DNA of 64,000 nt from RGIG2041 sp045578865 (GCA_045578865.1 JAZNLB010000025.1:1-64000); one strand, 5' to 3'; positions 1 through 8,194 are shown, counted from the stretch's first letter. Numbers and translations: made by a program. The notes: generated by a model not told the origin, from the letters alone.

Positions 1-62
1 CAAGGTGGCACCGCGGATAAAGTTTATTCGTCCTTGGCAGATACTCTGTCAAGGACTTTTTA
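1..62 (+). promoter_or_regulatory. T-box riboswitch, 3' part with terminator
   Basis: Bases 2-16 carry the T-box core AAGGTGGCACCGCGG, the antiterminator bulge sequence that pairs with the tRNA acceptor end. It is followed by a 12-bp terminator stem (30-41 with 45-56, loop TAC) and a T-run at 57-61. Stem I with the specifier codon lies before the window, so the amino acid cannot be read. The next genes are a 16-codon frame with one Trp codon and trpB, so tRNA-Trp is the obvious guess (inference). Confidence 0.88.
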
Positions 63-76
63 TTTGGGAGGCAGTT

Positions 77-127
77 ATGGTTATTTTAAACAAACGATGG
101 CAAAATTCATGTGGACTTTTATTTTGA
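77..127 (+). CDS. possible 16-residue leader peptide
   Basis: A short frame reads MVILNKRWQNSCGLLF and stops at TGA. It has a good ribosome binding site, GGGAGG at 66-71, five bases before the ATG, directly after the T-box terminator. It holds a single Trp codon. A T-box followed by a Trp-containing leader peptide is known from the Bacillus anti-TRAP (rtpA) operon, so a second layer of control over trpB is conceivable. It may equally be a chance frame; no protein family is recognisable. Confidence 0.3.
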   Translation: MVILNKRWQNSCGLLF

Positions 128-140
128 CCTGTGATATAGT
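112..140 (+). promoter_or_regulatory. possible internal promoter for trpB
   Basis: TGGACT (112-117), 17 bases, then TATAGT (135-140) preceded by TGA (extended -10). It would start a transcript about 25 bases ahead of the trpB ATG, bypassing the T-box. The -35 is weak, so this is tentative. Confidence 0.35.
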
Positions 141-171
141 AGAATTGATACTTTAAAAGGAGTATGTGGAA

Positions 172-1413
172 ATGAATAAGTATAGAGATTTTGAAAATTA
201 CTTAAAAGAATATCCGAATACGGACGGTTATTTTGGTGAATACGGCGGTTCGTATATGACACCGGAACTGACAAAGGCATTTCGCGAGGCGGATGACGCT
301 TATGAGGCAATTTGTCATTCTGCACAGTTTATTAACGAACTACGCAGAATTCGAAAAGAGTTTCAGGGTAGACCGACACCGGTATATCATTGTGAACGCC
401 TTTCCAAACTTTTTGGTAATTGCCAGATTTATTTGAAGCGTGTGGATTTAAACCATACCGGTGCACATAAGTTAAACCATTGTATGGGCGAAGGGCTTTT
501 GGCAAAGTACATGGGTAAGAAGAAATTGATTGCGGAGACCGGCGCCGGTCAGCACGGCGTTGCTATTGCAACGGCTGCGGCATATTTCGGTATGGAATGT
601 GATGTATATATGGGTGAAGTGGACATTGAAAAGCAGCACCCAAATGTAATACGCATGAAGATGCTTGGGGCGAATGTTGTGCCGGTGTCTCACGGTTTAA
701 AGACATTAAAAGAAGCTTGTGATGCCGCATTTGAGGCATATTTAAAGGAATACAAAGATGCAGTGTACTGTATTGGTTCGGCGCTCGGTCCGCATCCGTT
801 CCCGAAAATGGTGCGTGATTTCCAGTCGGTGATTGGCATTGAAGCGCGCGAACAGTTTTTGGAAATGACAGGTATTATGCCGGACGCTATCACGGCTTGT
901 GTCGGCGGTGGCTCCAATTCGCTTGGTATGTTTACGCCTTTTTTGGCTGATCCGGTTGAGATTTACGGCGTTGAGCCGCTCGGTCGTGGAGAAAAGATTG
1001 GGGATCATGCGGCGACGATGCGCTTTGGTTCAAAGGGCAGAATTCACGGATTTGATACCTATGTATTGCAGGATGAAAACGGTGAGCCGTTGCCGGTGTA
1101 TTCCATTGCAAGTGGCTTGGATTATCCGGGTGTTGGTCCGGAGCATGCTCACTTGCGTGACCTTGGACGCGTACACTATGAAACTGTGTCCGATGAAGAG
1201 GCGATGGAAGCTTTCTTCTTGCTTTCCAGATACGAGGGCATTATCCCTGCAATTGAAAGTGCTCATGCGGTTGCTTATGCAATCCGTTATGCAAAGGCGC
1301 ATAAGTCCGGTTCGATTCTTGCTTGTCTATCCGGTAGAGGCGATAAGGATATTGATTATGTGTACGAAAAATACGGCTGTGGTGAGCAGTTTAACTTGGA
1401 TTATAAAATCTGA
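172..1413 (+). CDS. trpB: tryptophan synthase beta subunit (stand-alone)
   Basis: PLP enzyme that condenses indole with L-serine to tryptophan. The 413-residue product has the PLP lysine in HTGAHK (K100), the catalytic glutamate in AETGAGQHG (E122), the phosphate-binding loop CVGGGSNSLG, and the C-terminal segments SGLDYPGVGPEH and EGIIPAIESAHA. The family norm is about 400 residues. A GTG at 166 is also in frame, but AAAAGGAG at 155-162 sits only three bases from it and nine bases from the ATG at 172, so the ATG is chosen. No trpA, trpC or other trp gene follows; the next gene is on the opposite strand. It probably salvages indole or pairs with a distant TrpA. The T-box upstream suggests regulation by charged tRNA. 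Confidence 0.95.
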   Translation: MNKYRDFENYLKEYPNTDGYFGEYGGSYMTPELTKAFREADDAYEAICHSAQFINELRRIRKEFQGRPTPVYHCERLSKLFGNCQIYLKRVDLNHTGAHKLNHCMGEGLLAKYMGKKKLIAETGAGQHGVAIATAAAYFGMECDVYMGEVDIEKQHPNVIRMKMLGANVVPVSHGLKTLKEACDAAFEAYLKEYKDAVYCIGSALGPHPFPKMVRDFQSVIGIEAREQFLEMTGIMPDAITACVGGGSNSLGMFTPFLADPVEIYGVEPLGRGEKIGDHAATMRFGSKGRIHGFDTYVLQDENGEPLPVYSIASGLDYPGVGPEHAHLRDLGRVHYETVSDEEAMEAFFLLSRYEGIIPAIESAHAVAYAIRYAKAHKSGSILACLSGRGDKDIDYVYEKYGCGEQFNLDYKI

Positions 1414-1442
1414 CAGAAAAACGAAAAAACGCTGATTTGGAT

Positions 1443-1868
1443 TTATCGCTTAAATACCAGTACACCTGCAATCATTAAGATAATGCCGATGTACTTTGTC
1501 AGTCCGAAGACTGTTTTTTCCGTGCCAAACAGTCCGAAGGCATCAATTAAAGCCGCAACGAGAAGTTGAGCAATTAAAATTGTGGAAATTGCCAGAGTTG
1601 TGTTGAGTTTTGAAATTGCGAGCACAACCGTTACGGTGATAACAAAACCGATAATGCCGCCTGTTAAATACAGTTTGTTTACGGCGGCAATTTCTTTTAG
1701 GTTACCGTTGCCGAAAATCAGCATTGCGATGAGTGCAAGTACGAATGCGCTGCCTTGCACAATGGTATTGGATTCGAGCAGACCGATTTTGTCGGTCAGT
1801 CTTGTGTTAAAAACGCCTTGAATACTCATGGCGGCACCGGCCAGAGCTGCCATTAAAAAACCTAGCAT
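1443..1868 (-). CDS. DMT-superfamily small membrane protein (YdcZ/DUF606-like)
   Basis: A 141-residue, very hydrophobic protein with about five membrane segments, matching the half-size DMT/EamA-clan proteins of the YdcZ (DUF606) type, which usually work as dimers; the substrate is unknown. The start is the ATG at 1868, because AGAGGTGA lies four bases ahead of it; the frame stays open further upstream without a second good site. It lies downstream of the DUF1540 gene on the same strand, separated by 45 bases that hold a 7-bp hairpin (1889-1895 with 1900-1906) without a T-run, so the two could be one transcript. It converges on trpB. Confidence 0.8.
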   Translation of the reverse strand: MLGFLMAALAGAAMSIQGVFNTRLTDKIGLLESNTIVQGSAFVLALIAMLIFGNGNLKEIAAVNKLYLTGGIIGFVITVTVVLAISKLNTTLAISTILIAQLLVAALIDAFGLFGTEKTVFGLTKYIGIILMIAGVLVFKR

Positions 1869-1913
1869 AAAATCACCTCTTATGTAGAGCAAGGCATAAG
1901 CCTTGCCGAGCTG

Positions 1914-2081
1914 TTAGGCTCTTTTCTCAAAGGATTGACAATCGGTGCACTCGCACATTGTCGGGTTTGTTTCATGTGTGCCGACTTTGATGTTGCTCAG
2001 TGAGCAGTAGTTCTCCGTGTTGCAGTGGTATTTACATTCCTTAACGCTGCAACCAATGCTCATATTCGGTTTGTTGTTCAT
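1914..2081 (-). CDS. DUF1540 cysteine-rich miniprotein
   Basis: A 55-residue protein starting MNNKPNMSIGCSVKECKYH with seven cysteines: C11, C16, C20, C26, C43, C45 and C48. The C-x4-C-x3-C-x5-C then CxC-x2-C spacing is typical of DUF1540, a small domain common in Clostridia and thought to bind metal. The ribosome binding site is AAAGGAGG, nine bases before the ATG. Upstream on this strand there is a TTGACA (RC of 2157-2162) but no clear -10 at the right distance. Function unknown; nothing in the neighbourhood reveals a role. Confidence 0.85.
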   Translation of the reverse strand: MNNKPNMSIGCSVKECKYHCNTENYCSLSNIKVGTHETNPTMCECTDCQSFEKRA

Positions 2082-2180
2082 GTGTGTTGCCTCCTTTGTT
2101 TTATATCCAACAGAAAATTTGTGGTATTTCTGTTTACGAGGCTAGTTTGTACGATTGTCAAAAAAATATGCAAATGAAAT

Positions 2181-2210
2181 TTTACAAAATTGAAAATTTA
2201 CGCATATACT
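2181..2210 (+). promoter_or_regulatory. sigma-A promoter
   Basis: TTTACA (2181-2186), 18 bases, TATACT (2205-2210), 21 bases before the TTG start of the next gene. Confidence 0.55.
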
Positions 2211-2230
2211 GAATCGAAGGGGTGGTTTGT

Positions 2231-2443
2231 TTGAATTTGAAAAACAATAAAATCAAACTCGAGGAAATTTTAAACAATCCGCAGGCGAGACAGGTGCTTG
2301 AAAGCGAATTTTCGGATTGGATACATTCGCCGCTTGTAAAAATGGCGAAGAGAATGACGCTTGGCGAGGTACTGCAATTTGCACAAAGAAAAGTGCCACA
2401 GGCAAAAATTCAATCCGTTTTAGAAAAACTTACGAAACTGTAA
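2231..2443 (+). CDS. conserved-looking small protein of unknown function
   Basis: A 70-residue, basic, probably all-helical protein. The TTG at 2231 is chosen as start since AAGGGGTGG (2217-2225) lies five bases ahead; the in-frame GTG at 2222 overlaps that site. The body contains DWIHSPLVKMAKRMTLGEV and ends QAKIQSVLEKLTKL, which looks like a compact helical bundle. I do not recognise a named family. It has its own promoter and precedes lysA by 101 bases, so the two could be cotranscribed. Confidence 0.7.
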   Translation: MNLKNNKIKLEEILNNPQARQVLESEFSDWIHSPLVKMAKRMTLGEVLQFAQRKVPQAKIQSVLEKLTKL

Positions 2444-2544
2444 ATAAGACGAATTATTTGGGATGCTCGGCGTTGACAGCGTGGACGAATTGTGGTATTA
2501 TATCTCTAAAATTTTTACATTTGAAGAAAGCAGAGGCTGGAAAA

Positions 2545-3843
2545 ATGTTTGTTTCGGACTGTTTAAATGTAAACGAAAATAACCATTTGACCATCGGCGG
2601 CTTGGATACGGTTGCGCTTGCGGCGCAATACGGCACACCGTTGTATGTGATGGATGAAAATGAAATTCGTAATAATTGCAAAATTTATAAAACGGCGATT
2701 GACCGATACTACGACGGCAATGGTTTGATTTTGTATGCTTCGAAGGCATTTTCCTGTAAGGAGATGTATCGCATTGTTGCTAAAGAAGGACTTGGCGTGG
2801 ATGTTGTTTCCGGTGGGGAGTTGTACACGGCGTATCAAGCCGGATTTCCGATGGAAAAGGTGTATTTTCACGGCAACAACAAAACAGAGGCGGAACTGCG
2901 TTTGGCGCTCGAACTTGGCACCGGCTGTATCGTTGTAGACAACATTGATGAACTGATGCTTCTGGATGCTCTTTGTGGACAGCTTAATAAAACCATTTCG
3001 GTTTTGGTGCGTATTAAGCCGGGTGTTGATGCACATACGCATGACTTTATCCGCACGGGACAAATTGATTCCAAGTTCGGCGTTGCACTCGAAAATGGGG
3101 AAGCGATTTCTTTTTTTGAAAAAGCAGTTCGTGCAAAACATATCCGTTTAGACGGCGTGCATTGCCATATCGGTTCGCAGATATTTGACCTACAACCTTT
3201 TCAACTTGCCGGCGAAATTATGATGAAGTTTATGGTCGAGGTGCGGGAGCGCTTTGGTGTTACTTTAAACAAACTTAACCTTGGCGGTGGCTTTGGTGTG
3301 AAATATGTAGAAGGAGACGATCCGATTTCTTACGATGCCTATATTCGAGCAGTTTCGGAAGTGATTAAAAAAACTGGCGAAGCGTATGCATTTCCAATGC
3401 CGCAGATTTTTATGGAGCCCGGGCGCTCTATTGTTGCGGCAGCAGGCATCACGCTTTATACAGTTGGCAATGTAAAGCATATTGAGGGCGTACGCACATA
3501 TGTTTCAGTTGACGGAGGTATGGGGGATAATCCGCGCTATATTTTATATGGTGCTGAGTATACCGCTTTGGCTGCGGCGAAAGCCGGTGATGCGCCGACA
3601 CAGAAGATTACGCTTGCGGGGAAGTGTTGCGAATCCGGAGATTTGATTGGCGAGAATATGGATATACAGCCGGTTGAGCGCGGCGATATTGTTGCAGTGC
3701 TGACAACGGGCGCGTATAACTATTCTATGGCAAGCAATTATAACCGCATTCCGCGCCCGGCAGTTGTTATGGTGCGTGACGGCGAAAGTCGTGTTGTGGT
3801 GCGCGCGGAAACCTATGTGGATTTAATAAAAAATGATTTATAA
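2545..3843 (+). CDS. lysA: diaminopimelate decarboxylase
   Basis: Converts meso-diaminopimelate to lysine and CO2, the last step of lysine synthesis, in the cytoplasm. It is a fold-III PLP enzyme of 432 residues: PLP lysine in YASKAF (K67), HCHIGSQIF, the phosphate loop GGGFGVKY, EPGRSIV, the CESGD active-site segment and GAYNYSMASNYN. The frame is open for 76 codons upstream, but the homologous part begins at ATG 2545, with a modest AGAGG-type site ahead; the upstream stretch overlaps the preceding gene and has no resemblance to LysA. A hairpin terminator follows. Confidence 0.93.
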   Translation: MFVSDCLNVNENNHLTIGGLDTVALAAQYGTPLYVMDENEIRNNCKIYKTAIDRYYDGNGLILYASKAFSCKEMYRIVAKEGLGVDVVSGGELYTAYQAGFPMEKVYFHGNNKTEAELRLALELGTGCIVVDNIDELMLLDALCGQLNKTISVLVRIKPGVDAHTHDFIRTGQIDSKFGVALENGEAISFFEKAVRAKHIRLDGVHCHIGSQIFDLQPFQLAGEIMMKFMVEVRERFGVTLNKLNLGGGFGVKYVEGDDPISYDAYIRAVSEVIKKTGEAYAFPMPQIFMEPGRSIVAAAGITLYTVGNVKHIEGVRTYVSVDGGMGDNPRYILYGAEYTALAAAKAGDAPTQKITLAGKCCESGDLIGENMDIQPVERGDIVAVLTTGAYNYSMASNYNRIPRPAVVMVRDGESRVVVRAETYVDLIKNDL

Positions 3844-3850
3844 TATAAAA

Positions 3851-3884
3851 AAGCCGAATACATCGTGTTCGGCTTGATTATTTT
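3851..3884 (+). terminator. terminator after lysA
   Basis: AAGCCGAA (3851-3858) pairs with TTCGGCTT (3868-3875) across a 9-base loop, followed by GATTATTTT. It separates lysA from dusB, which starts only 17 bases further on. Confidence 0.7.
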
Positions 3885-3900
3885 CCTTGGAGAATGTATG

Positions 3901-4854
3901 ATGAAAATCGGAAATTTTAGAATTGAACATCCTGTATTTCTTGCGCCGATGGCAGGTGTAACGGATTCGGCATTTCGCAGAATTTGCAAAGCGTATGATT
4001 GCGGATTGGTCTATACGGAAATGATTAGTGCAAAAGCACTTGCGTATGGGGATAAAAAGACGGCGAGTATGCTTGCCGTACATGAGGAAGAAAAGCCGTT
4101 TGCTGTACAAATATTCGGTTCTGAGCCGGAGGTTATGGGTAGAATCACCGATGCGGCGCTGGCAACAGGGGCGAGCATATTGGACATCAATATGGGTTGT
4201 CCTGCACCGAAAATTGTCGGTAACGGGGACGGATGTGCGCTTATGCACAATCCCGGATTGGTTTATGATATTGTCCGTGCGGTCGTGGACAAGTCCAGCG
4301 TGCCGGTTAGTGTGAAAATCCGGAAGGGTTGGGATGAAAACAGTATAAATGCTGTTGAGGTGGCCAAAGCTGCAGAAGCGGCAGGGGCGCAAGCTGTGAC
4401 GGTGCATCCGCGAACGCGCGAGCAGTTTTATATGGGTAAGGCGGACTGGCGTGTGATTGCCGAGGTGAAAAAGGCAATTCAAATTCCTGTAATTGGAAAC
4501 GGAGACATTTTTACGGCGCAGGATGCGCTTTTAATGCGCGAGCAGACCGGCTGTGATGCGGTTATGGTCGGTCGCGGAGCGCAGGGGAATCCGTTTTTGT
4601 TTCGCCAGATTCATCAGTTGATGATGAACGGAGAAGTGACCTTCCATCCCGATAGGCGAGAAAAGGTAGAAACAATTTTAAAACAACTCGATTACAGTAT
4701 TGAAGAAAATGGTGAGTATATCGCTGTGCGCGAAATGCGTAAGCATGCTGCTTGGTATTTAAAGGGTGAGAAAAATTCAGCATCCATTCGTGCAGCGGTA
4801 AATATGGCGGATAGTCGAGAGGGACTTTTAAAATTATTAAACGAACTTTTATAA
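3901..4854 (+). CDS. dusB: tRNA-dihydrouridine synthase, DusB type
   Basis: FMN enzyme that reduces uridines in the tRNA D-loop. The 317-residue TIM barrel shows MAGVTDSAFR near the start, the catalytic cysteine in NMGCPAPK (C100), the lysine in KIRKGW, the histidine in VHPRTREQ and the FMN-binding GNGDIF and GRGAQGNPF. TTGGAG at 3887-3892 fits the ATG at 3901 (8 bases) better than the adjoining ATG at 3898. It sits between terminators or promoters of lysA and guaB, and may be expressed by read-through from lysA. Confidence 0.92.
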   Translation: MKIGNFRIEHPVFLAPMAGVTDSAFRRICKAYDCGLVYTEMISAKALAYGDKKTASMLAVHEEEKPFAVQIFGSEPEVMGRITDAALATGASILDINMGCPAPKIVGNGDGCALMHNPGLVYDIVRAVVDKSSVPVSVKIRKGWDENSINAVEVAKAAEAAGAQAVTVHPRTREQFYMGKADWRVIAEVKKAIQIPVIGNGDIFTAQDALLMREQTGCDAVMVGRGAQGNPFLFRQIHQLMMNGEVTFHPDRREKVETILKQLDYSIEENGEYIAVREMRKHAAWYLKGEKNSASIRAAVNMADSREGLLKLLNELL

Positions 4855-4860
4855 AAAGCC

Positions 4861-4889
4861 TTGCAAAGCGCGTAGCATTGTGTTAAAAT
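4861..4889 (+). promoter_or_regulatory. sigma-A promoter of guaB
   Basis: TTGCAA (4861-4866), 17 bases, TAAAAT (4884-4889) with TGT in front (extended -10). The transcript leader is too short (about 45 bases) for a purine riboswitch. Confidence 0.65.
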
Positions 4890-4939
4890 AGTTTAAATTT
4901 ATATAAAATAATAGTTTAACATATTAGGAGGGGTAATTC

Positions 4940-6397
4940 GTGAACATTATGGAAGGACTTACATTTGATGATGTGCTTTTGGTGCCACAGAAATCTGAGG
5001 TTACGCCGAATATGATTGAACTCAAAACGAAATTGACAAAGACGATTTCTTTGAATATTCCGCTGATGAGTGCTGCAATGGATACGGTAACCGAAGCAAC
5101 GATGGCAATCGCTATGGCGCGTGAAGGTGGTATCGGTATTATCCACAAAAATATGAGCATCGAGCAACAGAAACTCGAGGTTGAAAAAGTAAAGCGCTCG
5201 GAAAACGGCGTTATTACGGACCCGTTTTTCCTTTCTCCGAAGCATACTTTAAAGGATGCGGACGAGCTGATGGGTCGCTATAAGATTTCCGGTGTGCCGA
5301 TTACGGATGATACAGGAAAATTGCTTGGTATTATCACGAATCGTGACCTTCGTTTTGAAACGGATTACTCCCGTATAATCGAAGAGGTTATGACCAAAGA
5401 AAACCTTATTACTGCACCGGAGGGCACAACGCTTGACGAAGCGCAGGAAGTCTTGCGTGCTAACAAAATTGAAAAACTTCCGATTGTGGATAAAAATGGT
5501 ATGCTCAAGGGCTTAATCACAATTAAGGATATTGAAAAGGCTGTAAAGTATCCAAATGCCGCAAAAGATGACAAGGGCAGACTTTTGGCAGGTGCGGCTA
5601 TTGGTGTCACGGCGGATGTTTTAGACAGAGTTTCGGCTTTGGTTGAAGCAAGCGTGGATGTGGTTGTGCTTGACTCTGCGCACGGACACTCCAAAAACAT
5701 AATAGACACTTTGAAAAAGGTTAAAGATGCATATCCGGATTTGCAGGTGATTGCAGGTAATGTTGCAACACCGGAAGCGGTTGAGGATTTGATTGCTGCG
5801 GGTGCGGATGCGGTGAAGGTTGGTATCGGCCCGGGTTCGATTTGTACAACCCGTGTGGTTGCAGGCATTGGTGTGCCGCAGGTAACTGCAATTTATGAAT
5901 GTGCAAAAGTTGCTAAAAAGCATGGTGTTCCGATTATTGCGGACGGCGGTGTAAAATATTCCGGTGACCTTACAAAAGCCGTTGCCGCCGGTGGCGATGT
6001 AATTATGATTGGTAGCCTTTTCGCAGGCTGTGAAGAAAGCCCGGGCGAGTTTGAACTCTATCAGGGCCGTCGTTTTAAGGTGTATCGCGGCATGGGCTCT
6101 ATCGGTGCAATGAACCAAAGCCACGGCAGCGGTGACCGTTATTTCCAGGCGAATGCGAAAAAACTTGTGCCGGAAGGCGTTGAAGGTCGTGTGGAATACA
6201 AAGGGCTTCTGTCTGACACGGTATTCCAACTCCTTGGCGGTTTGAGAGCAGGTATGGGTTACTGTGGCACGAAGACGATTGCGGAATTGAAAGAAAATGG
6301 TAAGTTTATCCGCATTACGGGCGCAGGTTTGAAAGAAAGCCACCCGCACGATATCCAGATTACAAAAGAAGCACCAAACTATTCTTTTAAGGATTAA
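4940..6397 (+). CDS. guaB: inosine-5'-monophosphate dehydrogenase
   Basis: Oxidises IMP to XMP with NAD+, the committed step to GMP. The 485-residue protein has the usual plan: TIM barrel interrupted by two CBS domains (about residues 90-210), catalytic cysteine in GPGSICTTR (C302), the IMP phosphate loops DGGVKYSGD and GSLFAGCEESPGE, and the mobile flap YRGMGSIGAM. Length is normal for the family. The start is GTG 4940, six bases after AGGAGGGG. It is a single-gene unit with its own promoter and a strong terminator. Confidence 0.97.
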   Translation: MNIMEGLTFDDVLLVPQKSEVTPNMIELKTKLTKTISLNIPLMSAAMDTVTEATMAIAMAREGGIGIIHKNMSIEQQKLEVEKVKRSENGVITDPFFLSPKHTLKDADELMGRYKISGVPITDDTGKLLGIITNRDLRFETDYSRIIEEVMTKENLITAPEGTTLDEAQEVLRANKIEKLPIVDKNGMLKGLITIKDIEKAVKYPNAAKDDKGRLLAGAAIGVTADVLDRVSALVEASVDVVVLDSAHGHSKNIIDTLKKVKDAYPDLQVIAGNVATPEAVEDLIAAGADAVKVGIGPGSICTTRVVAGIGVPQVTAIYECAKVAKKHGVPIIADGGVKYSGDLTKAVAAGGDVIMIGSLFAGCEESPGEFELYQGRRFKVYRGMGSIGAMNQSHGSGDRYFQANAKKLVPEGVEGRVEYKGLLSDTVFQLLGGLRAGMGYCGTKTIAELKENGKFIRITGAGLKESHPHDIQITKEAPNYSFKD

Positions 6398-6404
6398 TTT
6401 TTCT

Positions 6405-6440
6405 CAAAAGCATTGCTACGGCAATGCTTTTGTTGTATAA
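6405..6440 (+). terminator. guaB terminator overlapping the next promoter
   Basis: A 12-bp stem (6405-6416 with 6421-6432) closed by the stable C-TACG-G tetraloop. Directly after it lies a perfect -10, TATAAT (6435-6440); TTGCTA at 6413-6418 inside the stem is a candidate -35 with 16-base spacing. Terminator and the promoter of the following gene thus appear to be superimposed. Confidence 0.75.
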
Positions 6441-6472
6441 TGAATATGTTAAGTTCGGAGGTGAAGTGCGGT

Positions 6473-7672
6473 ATGAAGTTAAAAGTGAATATGCTTTCTG
6501 CCTTTCTCGTTATATGTATGTTCTTTTCTTCTACTCCGGCTGCGGCGCAGGAAGCACCGACGGTGTGTGTGCGCCTCGACGGGCAGGAAATTGCAAACGG
6601 ACAGATTTCAGACGGCCGTACTTTTGTGCCGATTCGTGTGCTTACGGAGTCAATGGGGTATACGGTAGATTGGGATGGTAATACGCAGACGGTTGAATTA
6701 AAAAAAGGTGCGATTACTTATACGATGACGATTGGCAGTTGCAGGGCACTGCGTATTGAAAATGACTTAGTGCAAGCGTGTTATATGGATGTTGCACCAT
6801 TTTTGAAAGACGGTCGCACTTATGCACCGCTTCGTTTTGTTGCCGAAAAGTTTGGCTGTGGCGTGCTTTGGGATGGCGTGACACAAACTGTGTATATTGC
6901 ATCTGCGATGTCGATGGATTTGTACGGAATTCAGTTGAGTTTCAAAACAACGGATTTAGATGAGGTTGATGAGCGTATCGGTGGTCTGTACGATATTGTG
7001 GAGGGCGCAGATGGCGTACAAAGAAATATCTATATCCAGCACGATACAAAATATATTACGGTAATTGGGATTTTGGACGGACAGTTGTTTGAGTTTTTTA
7101 CAAATGACCCTACGCTGAAAGTTGGGGATTTGTATGTAACCGAGTTGCCTGGCGGAAAATATACGGAGGCGGCTTATGTATTTACGGATACATTTGAAGA
7201 TGATCGCGTCGTCGGATTTTACGCCTGCGCGGCAGGTGCTCGTTATAAACCATATAAATTAAATACAGATAAGGGCACTGTAATGGCACAGGAAAGTAAA
7301 CTTGCATTTTATCTAACAAATGCACTTCGTGTACAGGCAGGAAGCAAAGCCTTGAAATATAATACGGATTTAGCCAAAGTGGACACAGAGCATGTTGCTT
7401 CTATGGCAGAGCATGATTTCTTTTCGCACGAAGGTCTTGGCGGAGATGGTATCACAGACAGAATCAAAGCGGCAGGAATATATACCAAATATACCAAACT
7501 CGGAGAAATTTTAGCAAAGATGCCAAACGCTTATTATGCCTGCTACGGATGGCTTAACTCTGCGTCACACCGAGCGGCAATGCTTGACAATTCCTACACT
7601 TATTCAGGCATTGCTGTTGATGGTTTGCCGAACGAAAATTTATATTATGCACAGGTTTTGGTGCGGTTGTAA
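6473..7672 (+). CDS. secreted protein: copper amine oxidase-like N-domain plus CAP/SCP domain
   Basis: A 399-residue exported protein. Residues 1-26 form a signal peptide (basic MKLK, hydrophobic core, TPAAA before the cleavage site). Residues about 30-135 contain the stalk-like copper amine oxidase N-terminal repeats common in Clostridia (RTFVPIRVLTESMGYTVDWD, then a second RTYAPLRFVAEKFG copy). A middle region of about 130 residues is not recognised. Residues about 275-395 are a CAP domain with HVASMAEHDFFSH, GE and SASHRAAML. CAP domains are often wall- or spore-associated; no enzyme activity can be inferred. Start ATG 6473 follows CGGAGGTGA by eight bases. Confidence 0.85.
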   Translation: MKLKVNMLSAFLVICMFFSSTPAAAQEAPTVCVRLDGQEIANGQISDGRTFVPIRVLTESMGYTVDWDGNTQTVELKKGAITYTMTIGSCRALRIENDLVQACYMDVAPFLKDGRTYAPLRFVAEKFGCGVLWDGVTQTVYIASAMSMDLYGIQLSFKTTDLDEVDERIGGLYDIVEGADGVQRNIYIQHDTKYITVIGILDGQLFEFFTNDPTLKVGDLYVTELPGGKYTEAAYVFTDTFEDDRVVGFYACAAGARYKPYKLNTDKGTVMAQESKLAFYLTNALRVQAGSKALKYNTDLAKVDTEHVASMAEHDFFSHEGLGGDGITDRIKAAGIYTKYTKLGEILAKMPNAYYACYGWLNSASHRAAMLDNSYTYSGIAVDGLPNENLYYAQVLVRL

Positions 7673-7684
7673 TGAGGGAAAATT

Positions 7685-8194
7685 ATGTCAGTATTTTATC
7701 CGAAACTTTATATAGATGGATTTGGCGATTTAGATATTCCTGCGCTGAAAAAGCGCGGGATTGACGGTATTGTGTTAGATATCGACAATACGCTTGTGCC
7801 GTATCATGTGCCGTCGCCGACGGCGGAGGTAATTGCCTTCGTTGCGGCACTTAAAGAAAACGGTATATCAGCGGTCATTGCTTCTAACAATAAAGGCGAG
7901 CGTGTAGAACATTTTGCGCGTAAGCTGGGAGTTTTTGCAATCTATAAGGCGGCAAAACCATTGCCGCACGGTCTGATGCGTTGTGCAAAAAAAATGGGGA
8001 TAGGCAGAAAGTGTACTGCGGTTATCGGCGATCAGATATTTACGGATGTGCTTGGTGCGAATTTGTGTGGTATGTATTCCATTTTAGTAAAGCCGTTGCC
8101 GAGCGATGAAAATAATTTCTTTAAAGTAAAACGATATTTTGAAAGAATTATTTTGCGTCACATGCAGAAAAGAGGTATATTATGCAAGAAATAA
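7685..8194 (+). CDS. yqeG: YqeG-family HAD-IIIA phosphatase
   Basis: A 169-residue HAD phosphatase with motif I DIDNTLVPY, motif II threonine/serine in IASNN, and motif III GDQIFTDVLGAN. YqeG proteins are common in Gram-positive bacteria, usually beside yqeH or aroE; the substrate is unsettled. It starts 12 bases after the CAP-protein gene and its 3' end overlaps aroE by 13 bases, so it heads or joins the aro operon. Confidence 0.9.
   Translation: MSVFYPKLYIDGFGDLDIPALKKRGIDGIVLDIDNTLVPYHVPSPTAEVIAFVAALKENGISAVIASNNKGERVEHFARKLGVFAIYKAAKPLPHGLMRCAKKMGIGRKCTAVIGDQIFTDVLGANLCGMYSILVKPLPSDENNFFKVKRYFERIILRHMQKRGILCKK

Noticed and set aside
899..1435. 178-codon frame inside trpB on the same strand
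   Set aside because: It is a shifted reading of a clear trpB and has no ribosome binding site or family resemblance.
2157..2162. minus-strand TTGACA as promoter of the DUF1540 gene
   Set aside because: No -10 at 16-18 bases; the best match is at 19 and poor, so not listed as a feature.
4890..4940. guanine riboswitch ahead of guaB
   Set aside because: The leader after the promoter is under 50 bases and shows none of the aptamer motifs.
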